From: Puniceicoccaceae bacterium
GTDB taxonomy: Bacteria; Verrucomicrobiota; Verrucomicrobiia; Opitutales; Coraliomargaritaceae
Direction of reading: 5' to 3'
Assembly: GCA_018402305.1 (NCBI GenBank)
Contig: JAGYJE010000017.1
Location: 1-49,860, forward strand
Length of the DNA: 49,860 bases
Shown here: piece after piece, positions 1 through 8,768 of the stretch
How positions within the stretch are numbered: the stretch's first letter is position 1
Layout: each line of letters starts with the position of its first letter
Translations under genes and position numbers: made by a program
Notes under the pieces: generated by a model
Told to the model about the DNA's origin: nothing
The model's input: the letters and a program-made list of their open reading frames with translations, nothing else
Database searches by the model: none

Positions 1-2
1 GC

Positions 3-3000
3 GAGTCACACCATTCACCATCCACTCTGGAATCTGTCGAGTCACAACTCCCGGCCATCCAGCAACTGATCAACCTCGGCTTTCAGTATCTGACTCCAAG
101 AGAAATCAAGCGCGAGCGCGACGGGCGCCTGTCCAACTGCTTTCTCGATGGCATCCTTACGTGTCAGCTGCGCAAGCTCAACCGGATCGATACGATCAAT
201 GGCCAATACGCCTTCACTGAATCGGCGATCCAGGAGTGTGTGCAATCTTTGAAGGATTTCCGTCCGGATGGATTGGTCGCCACCAATGAGGCAGCCTACG
301 ATTTGCTCTGCCTGGGGCGCGCCGTCGAGCAAACTATCGACGGCCGTAAATCCAGCTATACGGTGCGCTACATCGATTGGGATCAGCCCGAGCGAAATGT
401 TTACCATGTCGCCGCCGAGTTCAGCGTCGAGCGCAGCAAGACCAAGGACACCCGACGGCCGGACATCGTTTGCTTCGTCAATGGCATCCCCCTTGTCGTC
501 ATCGAGGCGAAGGCACCCGATTCCAAGGTAGGCGTCGAGCAGGCGATTTCCCAGCATTTGCGCAACCAGCATGCGGATGAAATTCCCGATTTCTTCCGCA
601 CGCAGCAGCTCTTGCTCGCGATCAATGCCAAGGAAGGGCGCTATGCCACGGTCGGCACGCCGACCACGCACTGGCTCGAGTGGAAGGAGCATTTCTCCAG
701 TGAGGATGAGGCCGAGTTGAATGCCTCAATCAATGCGGAGCTTTCACTGGAAGATGCGGAAAAGCTCTTGGCCGAACCTTTCAAGCCCTATGAAATCCTC
801 GCCTATCAGGAAAAACTCGCGGGTGGCGAGCGCCAGCCCACAGGTCAGGACCGTCTTATCTACGGGCTGCTGCATCCCAAGCGGCTCTTGGAAATCGTTT
901 ACCGCTTTATCGTCTTCGATGGCGGCGCCAAGAAGGTGGCTCGTTATCAACAGTATTTCGCTGTGCGCGACATTATGGAGCGCATCCTTGAATTCGATCC
1001 GGATGGAGCGCGCAAAGGCGGCGTCGTCTGGCACACTCAGGGGAGCGGTAAGTCTTTAACCATGGTCATGCTGGCCAAGGCGATTGCGCTCTGTGATGGC
1101 ATCCCCAATCCTCGGGTCGTCCTGGTCACCGACCGGGTCGATCTCGACGACCAAATCAAAGGCACCTTCAAGGCCTGCGGCCTCCACCCGAAGCAAGCCA
1201 ACTCGGGCAATGAATTGGTGGAGCTCCTTAAGCAGCAGCGCGATGCCATTATCTCAGCAGTCATCAATAAATTTGACGCGGCCTGCAATAAGCGGGATCT
1301 CCGCATCGACGATCCGAATATCTTCGTGCTCGTAGACGAAGCCCATCGCACAAACTACGGTGCACTGCACGCACACATGCGTCGGGTTTTTCCAAAAGCA
1401 TGCTTCATCGGTTTCACCGGCACGCCACTGATGAAGCAGGATAAATCGACCCAAAAAAAGTTTGGTGGGATCATCGGCAAGCCTTACACCATTAACGAAG
1501 CGGTCAACGACGGTGCCGTATTGCGCCTACGCTACGAATCACGCAAGCCGGAGATCGACATCAATCGCGACGCCCTCGATACACAGTTTGCGCAACAAAC
1601 CGAAGGGCTTCTCGCCGAGGAAAAGGCAGAGTTAAAGAAGAAAACCGCCAAGTTCGATAATATCGCCAAGACGGATCAGGTCATCTACCAGATCGCCCGT
1701 GACATCAGTAAACACTACGTGGAAAACTGGCAGGGGACTTTTGCCAAGGGTCAGATAGTAACGCCGCGCAAAGATGTTGCACTAAAATATAAACAAGCGC
1801 TCGACGACATTGGCAAGGTAACCTCAGAGATCATTATCTCCGCCCCGGATGATCGGGAGGGATTCGATAATGCCTACGGCGGCAATAAGAACGAAGTCGC
1901 TCGCTTCTGGAAAGAGATGATGGCCCGCTATGGTAACGAGCGGAACTACAACCGCACCTTGATCCAAAAGTTTAAGTCAGATGACGAGCCGGAACTCATC
2001 ATCGTAGTCAGCAAATTATTGACCGGATTTGATGCGCCGAGAAATACGATTCTCTATGTCTGCGCACCGCTCAAGAACCACACCTTGTTGCAGGCAATCG
2101 CACGGGTCAATCGACTCTACAAGGATCCTGTAAAGGGAGAGGAAAAGGACTTCGGCTATATCATCGATTATCGGGGAATCCTCGGCGAATTGAGTGAGGC
2201 CCTGGAGCAGTATTCTGACGACAATGTAAAAGTGGAGGTCGATGAAGTCCTCGTCGATATTGCGGAGGAGGTAAAGAAGCTGCCATTCACGCATTCAGCG
2301 CTGTGGAATGTCTTTAAGGAAGTCAACAACAAGAAAGATCGCGAGGCGCTCGAGAACCACCTCGAAGATGAGGAGCGCCGGGATGTTTTTTACGACTGCC
2401 TCAATGCATTCGCCAAAGTGTTGGCCAATGCAAAACAGTCACAAGTGTATTACGAATCCGTGCCCAAGGAGAAGCAAAAGCGCTACGTCGATGACCTTCG
2501 CTTTTTCACAGAGTTGCGCGCCAGTGTCCGCAAACGCTTCACCGCCGAGGTTGATGTTCGCCCCTACGAGCAGCGTATCCAGAAAATCCTGAACCTGAAT
2601 ACCGTTTCGAGTGATGTCGCTCAATTGACTGACATGATTGATATTTTCGACCGTGATGCCTTCGAGCGTGAGGTCCAAAAGGTGGACTCCGCAAAAGGTA
2701 AAGCCGACATGATCATCAGTCGCACAAAGAAGACGATTTCCGAAAAGTGGGATGAGGACCCAAAGTTTTACAAGCGCTTTTCGCGTATGCTGGATAAAAT
2801 ACTGGAAGAATATCGAAAAAAACGGCTGTCCGATGCCGAGCGGCTGAAAAAAGCACAGGAAGTCATGGCGGCGGTGCGCGACAGAACGGGTGACGATGTT
2901 CCCGTCATCTTGAAAAACAAAGAAGTGGCGAAGGCCTATTTCGGCTGGACGCATGAGCACCTCAAGCCGTATGCCTCCGATGCCTCAAACTTGCCCGATT

Positions 3001-3218
3001 TGGCGGCGCAACTTGCCATAGAGGTGGAAAGAGAAATCGATGCGCTTCGAATTGTTAACTGGAAGGACAATGAGAATGTGAAAAATGAAATGGCCAATGC
3101 CATCGAGGATGCCGTCCTGGCCTCTGGCGTGAAAATGCCATTCAAAGAGATTGATGAACTGATCAAACAAATCCTGGACATCGCGCTGAAGCGCCTTCCA
3201 AACGAAGCAGCATCATGA
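3..3218 (+). CDS. hsdR: Type I restriction enzyme R subunit, 5' end outside window
   Basis: Endonuclease and ATP-dependent DNA translocase subunit of a type I restriction-modification system. The frame is open from base 3, giving 1071 visible residues. The visible N-terminus (TLESVESQLP, then the INLGFQYL region) already looks like the start of the HsdR N-terminal domain, so the true start lies only slightly left of the window. A GTG at 240 is internal. Seen in order: a PD-(D/E)xK nuclease motif (RRPDIVCF then VVIEAKAP, about 455-515), Walker A (TQGSGKS, about 1035-1055), a DEAH box (LVDEAHRT, about 1330-1350), the helicase motif GFTGTPL (about 1411-1431), a motif V-like KLLTGFDAP (about 2010) and a motif VI-like QAIARVNR (about 2090). 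The last four bases overlap the next gene (ATGA). hsdM and hsdS must lie to the left if the system is complete. Confidence 0.96.
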   Translation, partial: ESHHSPSTLESVESQLPAIQQLINLGFQYLTPREIKRERDGRLSNCFLDGILTCQLRKLNRIDTINGQYAFTESAIQECVQSLKDFRPDGLVATNEAAYDLLCLGRAVEQTIDGRKSSYTVRYIDWDQPERNVYHVAAEFSVERSKTKDTRRPDIVCFVNGIPLVVIEAKAPDSKVGVEQAISQHLRNQHADEIPDFFRTQQLLLAINAKEGRYATVGTPTTHWLEWKEHFSSEDEAELNASINAELSLEDAEKLLAEPFKPYEILAYQEKLAGGERQPTGQDRLIYGLLHPKRLLEIVYRFIVFDGGAKKVARYQQYFAVRDIMERILEFDPDGARKGGVVWHTQGSGKSLTMVMLAKAIALCDGIPNPRVVLVTDRVDLDDQIKGTFKACGLHPKQANSGNELVELLKQQRDAIISAVINKFDAACNKRDLRIDDPNIFVLVDEAHRTNYGALHAHMRRVFPKACFIGFTGTPLMKQDKSTQKKFGGIIGKPYTINEAVNDGAVLRLRYESRKPEIDINRDALDTQFAQQTEGLLAEEKAELKKKTAKFDNIAKTDQVIYQIARDISKHYVENWQGTFAKGQIVTPRKDVALKYKQALDDIGKVTSEIIISAPDDREGFDNAYGGNKNEVARFWKEMMARYGNERNYNRTLIQKFKSDDEPELIIVVSKLLTGFDAPRNTILYVCAPLKNHTLLQAIARVNRLYKDPVKGEEKDFGYIIDYRGILGELSEALEQYSDDNVKVEVDEVLVDIAEEVKKLPFTHSALWNVFKEVNNKKDREALENHLEDEERRDVFYDCLNAFAKVLANAKQSQVYYESVPKEKQKRYVDDLRFFTELRASVRKRFTAEVDVRPYEQRIQKILNLNTVSSDVAQLTDMIDIFDRDAFEREVQKVDSAKGKADMIISRTKKTISEKWDEDPKFYKRFSRMLDKILEEYRKKRLSDAERLKKAQEVMAAVRDRTGDDVPVILKNKEVAKAYFGWTHEHLKPYASDASNLPDLAAQLAIEVEREIDALRIVNWKDNENVKNEMANAIEDAVLASGVKMPFKEIDELIKQILDIALKRLPNEAAS

Positions 3219-3919
3219 AAGCCCTCACATACGGACAAAAGAAGGTAGACTATTCCGTCAGCCGCCGGGAGCGATCCACCCTGGAAATATCGGTATATCC
3301 GGATTCCAGTGTTGAAGTGATCGCCCCCATGGATGCCTCGGATCAGGCAATCGAAGGTCGGGTTAAGCGGCGTTTGAAATGGATCACACGTCAGCAGCGT
3401 GGGTTTGAGAATTTTTATCCAAAGCCTTCTCCTCGTGAGTATGTCTCCGGCGAGTCATGGCTTTACCAGGGTCGGCAGTATCGATTGAAAGTCATCGAAA
3501 ATGAGGGACCTTCTACGGTGGCGCTACGTCGACCACTCCTAACGGTCGAAACACCTGTGCGAGGTGACCGCGATGCCGTGAAAAAAGCATTAGATGCCTG
3601 GTATCGTAAGCGCGCACAGGAACGCCTCAAAGTGCGCTATCAACAATGCTCAAAGGAAGTGCAAGCCTACGGGATTGAGGCACCGTCGATGCATCTCCAG
3701 CACATGTCGAAGCGTTGGGGAAGCTATGCCCCTTCGGGAAGAATTCTACTCAATCCGGAACTCGTTAAAGCACCCACTGAGTGCATCGACTATGTGATCC
3801 TTCACGAGCTGTGCCACGTCAAGCACCGTGGTCATGATAAGCAGTTTTACAAACTTCTACAACGCGTCGCCCCCGATTGGCTGCGTCTCAAATACAAACT
3901 CGAACACCTCAATATCTAA
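3215..3919 (+). CDS. YgjP/SprT-like zinc metalloprotease (M48/DUF45 group)
   Basis: Predicted cytoplasmic zinc metalloprotease of the YgjP/WLM group, 234 residues. The metal site HELCHVKHRGH (residues 197-207) supplies HExxH plus further histidines, as in this family. The region before it (KRWGSYAP ... LLNPELVKAP) is also typical of YgjP proteins. The start overlaps the hsdR stop by 4 bp (ATGA), so the two are translationally coupled. Genes of this family often sit beside type I hsdR genes; the substrate is unknown. A role in turnover or control of the restriction complex is my inference. Confidence 0.88.
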   Translation: MKALTYGQKKVDYSVSRRERSTLEISVYPDSSVEVIAPMDASDQAIEGRVKRRLKWITRQQRGFENFYPKPSPREYVSGESWLYQGRQYRLKVIENEGPSTVALRRPLLTVETPVRGDRDAVKKALDAWYRKRAQERLKVRYQQCSKEVQAYGIEAPSMHLQHMSKRWGSYAPSGRILLNPELVKAPTECIDYVILHELCHVKHRGHDKQFYKLLQRVAPDWLRLKYKLEHLNI

Positions 3920-3922
3920 TAA

Positions 3923-5059
3923 ATGGCCCAGATCAAACACCGCCCCTTCAACGCAGACCGCTTCCTTGATAAATTCGGAGAGCACGAAGAAGTCCTCTGG
4001 GCTTACGTCGAGCAGTGGCAGGCGTCGCTGCCCAAGTTCCCGGAGGAGCGAACCATCGAGTCGTTTAAGACCTACCTGAAGACGCCGCCTCAAAACTCCC
4101 CCGAGTTTGAGCAGATGATCGAGGGCATCTACAAGGCCCATGACCTGTCGACGACGCACGGCCATGAGATCCTTTTCGATGCCATGGATCAGCTCCGTGT
4201 AAATATCGATCCCGAGCACGAATTACACGTCCAGGTGCTTGCCCTCAAGTTGCTCGTTGAAGACCCGACCGCATTTCAACTGGCGACCAATATCTGGACC
4301 GTCTCCAAAGTCGATAAATTCGTCACCTTCAAAGGCCGGGAGCCGAAAGAAATACCGCCCCTCGAAAATGAAATTATTCACCAATTCGAGAAGCAGCTTC
4401 GTGAGATGTTTGCCCAGCATAAAGGCGACCGCAAAGTCCTGATCCGCCATTTCAAAGACAACGAGGCAGTCAACTTCATTGTTTATCACGAAGAGCGTAA
4501 AAAGGCCGAACTAACCTTCCACGACGAAACCGGAGAGCAGACGGTCGATCCGCTAATTTTCCGCCCCGCGCGCCAGGACTTCCTTTCCTACCTCCCAAAT
4601 ATGGGCAAAATCGAAATCGAAACAGCCACACAGAAAGACCGCGATGCCATGCGCAAGGCATTCGGCAAGGTCTGTCTCGACGATGAGGATTTCTTCGAAG
4701 ATGCGGGCTCGGAGGAGTTAAACAACTTCAACGTCCTGCAGGAACAGGATTTTGCCTTCGATGTGGAAACGGGTAATCAGGCTTTTTTGACCGAAGTTTA
4801 CTTCTCAGTAAATCAGATCGGCGAACCGAAGTTCAGAATCAAATCGAAGGATGTATTCGAAACGCTTCATCGGCAGCAACTCCTGTCGTGTTTTCGATCC
4901 GCTAACATCCGTGAAGCGAAGGTAAAAATACTCTTTCCGGGGAATCGCCGGGGTAAGACGATCACGCTCTCCGGCACCAACAAAATAGCCTTCAATCGTT
5001 CGACACATGTCGAGGAAGTCTTTGCCTATCTCAAGCGTTGGGGGTTGCTCGTTGAGTGA
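3923..5059 (+). CDS. Unrecognised protein of the type I restriction operon (X)
   Basis: A 378-residue soluble protein starting 3 bp after the metalloprotease stop, so clearly in the same operon. I recognise no family. It is acidic and charged, without membrane segments or signal peptide. It has a helical N-terminal third and what looks like a mixed alpha/beta C-terminal part around KVKILFPGNRRGK. No nuclease, helicase or methyltransferase motif is visible. Its position suggests an accessory or regulatory role to the restriction enzyme, but an independent defence function with the following gene is equally possible. Confidence 0.8.
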   Translation: MAQIKHRPFNADRFLDKFGEHEEVLWAYVEQWQASLPKFPEERTIESFKTYLKTPPQNSPEFEQMIEGIYKAHDLSTTHGHEILFDAMDQLRVNIDPEHELHVQVLALKLLVEDPTAFQLATNIWTVSKVDKFVTFKGREPKEIPPLENEIIHQFEKQLREMFAQHKGDRKVLIRHFKDNEAVNFIVYHEERKKAELTFHDETGEQTVDPLIFRPARQDFLSYLPNMGKIEIETATQKDRDAMRKAFGKVCLDDEDFFEDAGSEELNNFNVLQEQDFAFDVETGNQAFLTEVYFSVNQIGEPKFRIKSKDVFETLHRQQLLSCFRSANIREAKVKILFPGNRRGKTITLSGTNKIAFNRSTHVEEVFAYLKRWGLLVE

Positions 5060-6251
5060 AGCTGTCATAGCACACATTTTGGACCGAATCGACTCAGTTG
5101 TTGATCCGGTCTTTTCTTTGGTTGATGTCCGGGGAGTGCCCGAGCAAGAATGGCGTCAACTTGAGAAAGCGCGCATTCTGGTCCGAGTCGCAGAGCCCGA
5201 AACGGTTCAGGTAAAGCCTGGCAAATGGCTATCGGTCAAAAAAACAAATCATGGTGTCTTCGGCTGCGACGAATCGGAAGACTTCCCGAGACTAGTTCCT
5301 CTGTCTGCTTCGGACCTTGTGCAATACCGGTTGAATCTGGACGGATTTGTTCGGCGTGTCTGCGAGCGGAGCACCTTTCGCTATGCGCGTGGCGAAGAGA
5401 GGCACAGTTTTCATCCCATCGGACGCAAGATCCTAGGTGAAAGTGGAGTGGCCACGGTCTATGTATCACTGCCAAATAAAGACCCCGAGTCAGTCGCTCA
5501 GCGCCTTCGAATGCTCGGGGATGAGCGCGGCCTAAAGGTAGTCGTTTTCCCCCGCTGGCCGGATGTGGATGCCGCCGATTGTGCAGCGGATGGTTTGCTC
5601 ATTGCCGATTTGCGACCGGATTTATCAATCGCCTGGCCCTTGAAAGTGGACAGTCCTATGAGGCAGCAAAACGATGAGGAATACGCCATAATTCGCAAGG
5701 GTGGTAGTTGGACAATCCATTACCTCGGAGAAACCATACATCCAGGCTCTGCAGTTGGGCTCGGCTACATTGCCAAGGCACTTCAACGCTCACCCGATCC
5801 ACTGCCGATGATGGAGTGGGAGCGCGATGTAGATTTTACGGATAAGGACCAGAGGGATAGCGGTGGGCTCGAAGCCAAATTAGAGCCAAACCTAAATCTA
5901 GAAGTAACCGACCAAAAAACCTTAGAACAAATTGATCAGGCTATCGACTTTCTCAAAGCAAAAATAAAAGACGCCGCAGAAATCGACGACACCGAGACAA
6001 TTGAAGAACTACAGCCTAAGCTCGATAAACTGAAAAAAAGTAAAAGCGGAATGAGTTACGGAGGCCGTCCAAAGGTGCTTGGCAACGAAAAGTTGCGAAA
6101 AAGACTGAGTAAAAACCTGAACACCGCTTACAAAGCCATTGACCGACACGACGCTAGGATAGGCAAATTTATACGCAAAACGGTCCAGTTAGACGAAGGT
6201 AAATTGATCCACAAGCCTCATGAAGGTGAGACCTGGAACGTGCGATTTTAA
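5052..6251 (+). CDS. Unrecognised protein of the type I restriction operon (Y)
   Basis: About 399 residues if translation starts at TTG 5052, which follows a GGGGG stretch at a good distance and overlaps the previous stop by 8 bp. The frame is also open from ATG 5007, which would give 414 residues, but no ribosome site is seen there. The N-terminal two thirds look globular (segments KKTNHGVFGCDESEDFP and VVVFPRWPDVDAADCAADG). Residues about 295-340 are a highly charged, probable coiled coil rich in K, E and D. The C-terminus ends in a basic helical stretch. No known motif was found. It always reads as the partner of gene X by spacing, and is the last gene of the operon, followed by a hairpin. 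Confidence 0.72.
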   Translation: MSEAVIAHILDRIDSVVDPVFSLVDVRGVPEQEWRQLEKARILVRVAEPETVQVKPGKWLSVKKTNHGVFGCDESEDFPRLVPLSASDLVQYRLNLDGFVRRVCERSTFRYARGEERHSFHPIGRKILGESGVATVYVSLPNKDPESVAQRLRMLGDERGLKVVVFPRWPDVDAADCAADGLLIADLRPDLSIAWPLKVDSPMRQQNDEEYAIIRKGGSWTIHYLGETIHPGSAVGLGYIAKALQRSPDPLPMMEWERDVDFTDKDQRDSGGLEAKLEPNLNLEVTDQKTLEQIDQAIDFLKAKIKDAAEIDDTETIEELQPKLDKLKKSKSGMSYGGRPKVLGNEKLRKRLSKNLNTAYKAIDRHDARIGKFIRKTVQLDEGKLIHKPHEGETWNVRF

Positions 6252-6260
6252 TGATTTTAG

Positions 6261-6289
6261 GTTTTCGCTACCTCGATGGTAGCGAAAAC
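6261..6289 (+). terminator. Hairpin after the restriction operon
   Basis: Perfect 12-bp inverted repeat GTTTTCGCTACC / GGTAGCGAAAAC with loop TCGAT, nine bases after the stop of gene Y. No T-run follows, so it is not a classical intrinsic terminator. It could stabilise the mRNA 3' end or aid termination, and it sits at the boundary between the host-like operon and the virus-like element. Confidence 0.5.
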
Positions 6290-6395
6290 ACCCTCATAGG
6301 TAGCGCCTACAGTTGTGGAAATGCAGGCGAATCTACCGAGAAGCTGTTACAGGAAGTAACGCGAAGGGGATGCCGCCTGATGTCCGCAACACAAC

Positions 6396-7079
6396 ATGGC
6401 AAAACTCAACCAACCCGAATCTGCAGGCTTCGAAATCGGAGACCTCGCACCCGCCGGCACCCACATCGCCACTTGTCTTGAAGTCCAAGACCAGTTCGGC
6501 GTAGAGCGCCCCAAATTCGAGAATCCCCAAGAAAAGGAAACGCTCGATGTCACGCGCTTCCTCTTCGGATTCCGCGGACAGGACGGGCGCAGCTATCGCG
6601 TCCAGTCCTTCGAGTTCCGCATCAGCGGATCACCGAAGAGCAATCTCTTCAAGTTCCTCACCAGCTGGATCGGCTACCCGCCGAAATACGGCTGGGACTA
6701 CTGCGAGTTGAAGGGCCAGGGCGCGATGATCACCGTCGCCCACAAGCAATCCCGCGACGGCACCAAGACCTACGCCAACCTCATCGGCATCTCGCCGGTC
6801 ATCGACCAGCTGAAAGCTCAGGTCCTGCCACTGGAGGCCTTCGCGCAAGCTCCAGCACCTTCCCAGCTACAGGCCCCAGCCCCAGGAACGCAGGTTCCCC
6901 AACCTGCCCCCCAGCAGCCGCAAGCCCCGGCAGGTGGCTACCAGCAACCCACGATGCCACCGCAGGGCCAAGCTCAGGTCTCAGGTTTCAGCCCTCAGCC
7001 CTCGGCTCAGCCTACGGCTGCCGCTCCACAGCAAGCCTGGAATCCGGCGACAGATTCCCAGATCGACTGCCCATTCTAG
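6396..7079 (+). CDS. Phage SSB-like DNA-binding protein
   Basis: A 227-residue protein that I read as a single-stranded DNA-binding or annealing-type replication protein. Residues about 1-150 form a compact beta-rich part (GFEIGDLAPAGTHIATCLEV ... GWDYCELKGQGAMITVAHK). It is followed by a long Q/P/A-rich linker and the tail DSQIDCPF. That tail matches the acidic tip ending in PF of bacterial SSB proteins, the docking site for replication partners. The linker has absorbed two repeat copies in frame: the GCAGGTT palindrome at 6890-6907 and the CTCAGGTCTCAGG repeat at 6973-7005. First gene of the element's replication module, 39 bp before the exonuclease gene. Confidence 0.6.
   Translation: MAKLNQPESAGFEIGDLAPAGTHIATCLEVQDQFGVERPKFENPQEKETLDVTRFLFGFRGQDGRSYRVQSFEFRISGSPKSNLFKFLTSWIGYPPKYGWDYCELKGQGAMITVAHKQSRDGTKTYANLIGISPVIDQLKAQVLPLEAFAQAPAPSQLQAPAPGTQVPQPAPQQPQAPAGGYQQPTMPPQGQAQVSGFSPQPSAQPTAAAPQQAWNPATDSQIDCPF
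6890..6907. repeat. Palindromic repeat GCAGGTT-CCCC-AACCTGC (copy 1)
   Basis: Seven-base stem with a four-base loop, preceded by GGAAC. Related copies are at 15445-15462 and 25758-25775. Compared with those, the last stem pair is changed on both sides (C to T and G to A), so pairing is kept. It lies inside the SSB-like gene and is translated as GTQVPQPA. Confidence 0.75.
6973..7005 (+). repeat. CTCAGGTCTCAGG-type repeat inside coding sequence
   Basis: One of the family with core CTCAGGTYTCAAGTCTCA followed by CCCTCATCCCTC. Here it is in frame in the linker of the SSB-like gene and gives QVSGFSPQPS. Confidence 0.75.
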
Positions 7080-7118
7080 GGATCCGCCATCCACAATCAT
7101 TCATCACCCATCATCAAA

Positions 7119-8006
7119 ATGGCAGTCCTCAAGAAAGACCAAAGCCAGTCTTCGCACTGGTATCGTGCCGACGGCACTCCTTGCCACCGTCTGCCCCGTT
7201 CGCGGGGCGACGGCCTTCGGCCCACCACGCTGCGAGACGCTCGCCAACTCCAGCTGTTTCCCAGCGTCACCTCGATTCTCGGTATCTTCTCCAAGCCGCA
7301 GCTCGACAAGTGGAAAATGCGCCAAGTCGCGCTCGCTTCCATGCGTCTCGACCGCACCGATGGTGAGTCGGACGATTACTTCGCAGACCGCATCATCGAA
7401 GAGGCCTTTGCTCAAGTCGAGCAAGCCGCGGACTTGGGCAGCCGCATCCACGATGCTCTGGAAAAGCACTTCGATGGCGTTCCCGTTCCCGACGATCTGG
7501 TTACCTACACGGCACCCGTCCTCAAGTGGCAGGAAGAGAAGCAACTCGAGTTCGTCGAACGTGAAAAAGTTCTAGTCAACACCGCCCACGGCTTTGCCGG
7601 CACCATGGATGTTGCCTGCACCTATCCCCTGGGAGGGACGAGCTCCGTCTCGTCCGCCGCGCCCGATTCAGCACCCGCATCCCGTATCGCAGATCCCGTA
7701 TCTCGCACCGGCATGGGCGTGGTCGACTTCAAGACCCGCAAGACCAAGCCAGGGGTCGCAGTCACTCCCTACGACGGTCAGGCCATGCAGATCGCCGCCT
7801 ACGGCGCGACCTACTGGGGCGAGGAGAACCTCCCCCGCATGTTCGGGGCCAATGCCTTCATCTCGACCACGGAACCCGGCCGCTTAGAAGTGTGTGCCTA
7901 CACGCCCCAGCAACTCATGGCCGAGTGGGAAGTCTTCAAGATGGCCTGCGCCATCTGGCGACACAGCAAGGGCTATGATCCCAGAAAGGAGGCCTCGCAT
8001 GGATAA
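7119..8006 (+). CDS. RecB/Cas4-type PD-(D/E)xK exonuclease
   Basis: A 295-residue nuclease of the RecB/Cas4-like PD-(D/E)xK superfamily, expected to act in phage DNA recombination or end processing. The key motif is VVDFKTR with D203 and K205. It is followed by the supporting QxxxY-type element around GQAMQIAAYG (about 221-229). The N-terminal part carries conserved-looking FPSVTSILGIFSKPQLDKWK. Between about residues 170 and 198 there is an insertion of low-complexity sequence encoded by a GGACGAG palindrome (7636-7655) and ATCCCGTAT-type repeats, just before the catalytic strand. It overlaps the next gene by 8 bp. The ATG at 7119 follows a short CAT-rich leader (7083-7117). Confidence 0.82.
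   Translation: MAVLKKDQSQSSHWYRADGTPCHRLPRSRGDGLRPTTLRDARQLQLFPSVTSILGIFSKPQLDKWKMRQVALASMRLDRTDGESDDYFADRIIEEAFAQVEQAADLGSRIHDALEKHFDGVPVPDDLVTYTAPVLKWQEEKQLEFVEREKVLVNTAHGFAGTMDVACTYPLGGTSSVSSAAPDSAPASRIADPVSRTGMGVVDFKTRKTKPGVAVTPYDGQAMQIAAYGATYWGEENLPRMFGANAFISTTEPGRLEVCAYTPQQLMAEWEVFKMACAIWRHSKGYDPRKEASHG
7636..7655. repeat. Palindromic repeat GGACGAG-CTCCGT-CTCGTCC in exonuclease gene
   Basis: Seven-base perfect stem with six-base loop. It is embedded in frame in the exonuclease gene, directly followed by CATCCCGTATC-like text (about 7678-7705) resembling the repeats upstream of other genes here. This looks like a mobile or expanding repeat captured by the gene. Confidence 0.6.
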
Positions 8007-8379
8007 AGCCTGGAAAGCCTTCGAGCGCCGAGTTGCCGCCTTCTTCAAAACCGAGCGCAACGCTCTGTCTGGCGGCAACTCAAAGCTCACCCGCTCCGAC
8101 ACGCTGCACCCGGAACTCTTTATCGAGTGCAAGCAGCGCAAACGATTCGCCGTCATACGTCTCTGGGATGAAACCAAACGCCTCGCCGACGCAGAGCGGA
8201 AGCTCGGAGATGGTGAGCTCCGGTCTGCCGGTGCGAGTCCGAAGGACAGTTGCGGGCGGGTGCCCCCCGGGCGCACGCAACTGCACAAGGAAAACAAAAC
8301 GCCCGTCGTCTGCCTCTCCGAACGCAACCGACCCGGCTTCTGGATCTTAGTCCATTCTGATGACTTCACGAAACTCTAA
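7999..8379 (+). CDS. Small PD-(D/E)xK nuclease, Holliday-resolvase-like
   Basis: A 126-residue protein. The segment ELFIECKQRKRFAV has the E-x-K core of the restriction-endonuclease-like fold, after the helical start KAFERRVAAFFKTERN. Such small proteins are usually resolvases or nickases in phage replication. The start ATG 7999 has a strong Shine-Dalgarno (AAAGGAGG, 7985-7992) and overlaps the exonuclease stop by 8 bp. The stretch at about 8215-8290 (GELRSAGASPKDSCGRVPPG) looks like inserted repeat sequence between the nuclease core and the last strand. Confidence 0.68.
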   Translation: MDKAWKAFERRVAAFFKTERNALSGGNSKLTRSDTLHPELFIECKQRKRFAVIRLWDETKRLADAERKLGDGELRSAGASPKDSCGRVPPGRTQLHKENKTPVVCLSERNRPGFWILVHSDDFTKL

Positions 8380-8391
8380 TGCAAAATTCAC

Positions 8392-8628
8392 ATGGAAACC
8401 AACACCACCAATCCAACTCAGTTAGTCCGGGGCGAACGCCTCCTGGAACTCCTCTTCGACGAATACAGCAGACCATCCTTGCGCTGGCTGCGCCAGATGC
8501 AGGCCCAGCGCAAAGTGCCCTACGTCAAAATTGGACGGCTCGTCCGCTTCGACGTAGAGCAGGTTCGCACCGCGCTCGAAAAGGACTGCACCGTCCATTC
8601 CCGCAAACAACTCCGCAGCCATCGCTAA
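8392..8628 (+). CDS. Small helix-turn-helix protein (excisionase/AlpA-like)
   Basis: A 78-residue protein. The segment SLRWLRQMQAQRKVPYVKIG followed by RLVRFDVEQV is the MerR/AlpA-type winged helix seen in phage excisionases and small regulators. It starts 12 bp after the nuclease gene. It may act as a regulator or recombination directionality factor, but no integrase was found for the second role. Confidence 0.7.
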   Translation: METNTTNPTQLVRGERLLELLFDEYSRPSLRWLRQMQAQRKVPYVKIGRLVRFDVEQVRTALEKDCTVHSRKQLRSHR

Positions 8629-8636
8629 GCCATGCC

Positions 8637-8768
8637 ATGTCTCAGCACACCACAAATGGAGTTGCCGACCAGCGACTTGATGCCCTTAGGCAGCTCGCCG
8701 AGGAAGGAGATGAATCAGCCCGTGCAGACCTCTGGTCGGAGTATGGAGAAGCGTATCCAGCAGAGTAA
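8637..8768 (+). CDS. Possible 43-residue protein upstream of the polymerase
   Basis: Short frame starting at ATG 8637, 8 bp after the HTH gene, giving an acidic helical peptide (DQRLDALRQLAEEGDESARA). Its composition looks more like a real protein than the competing frame, which would extend the polymerase upstream (rich in P, S and M). It overlaps the preferred polymerase start by 26 bp. Function unknown. Confidence 0.4.
   Translation: MSQHTTNGVADQRLDALRQLAEEGDESARADLWSEYGEAYPAE

Noticed and set aside
240..3218. GTG at 240 as the hsdR start
   Set aside because: The frame stays open to base 3 and the upstream residues match the expected HsdR N-terminal domain, so the gene begins outside the window.
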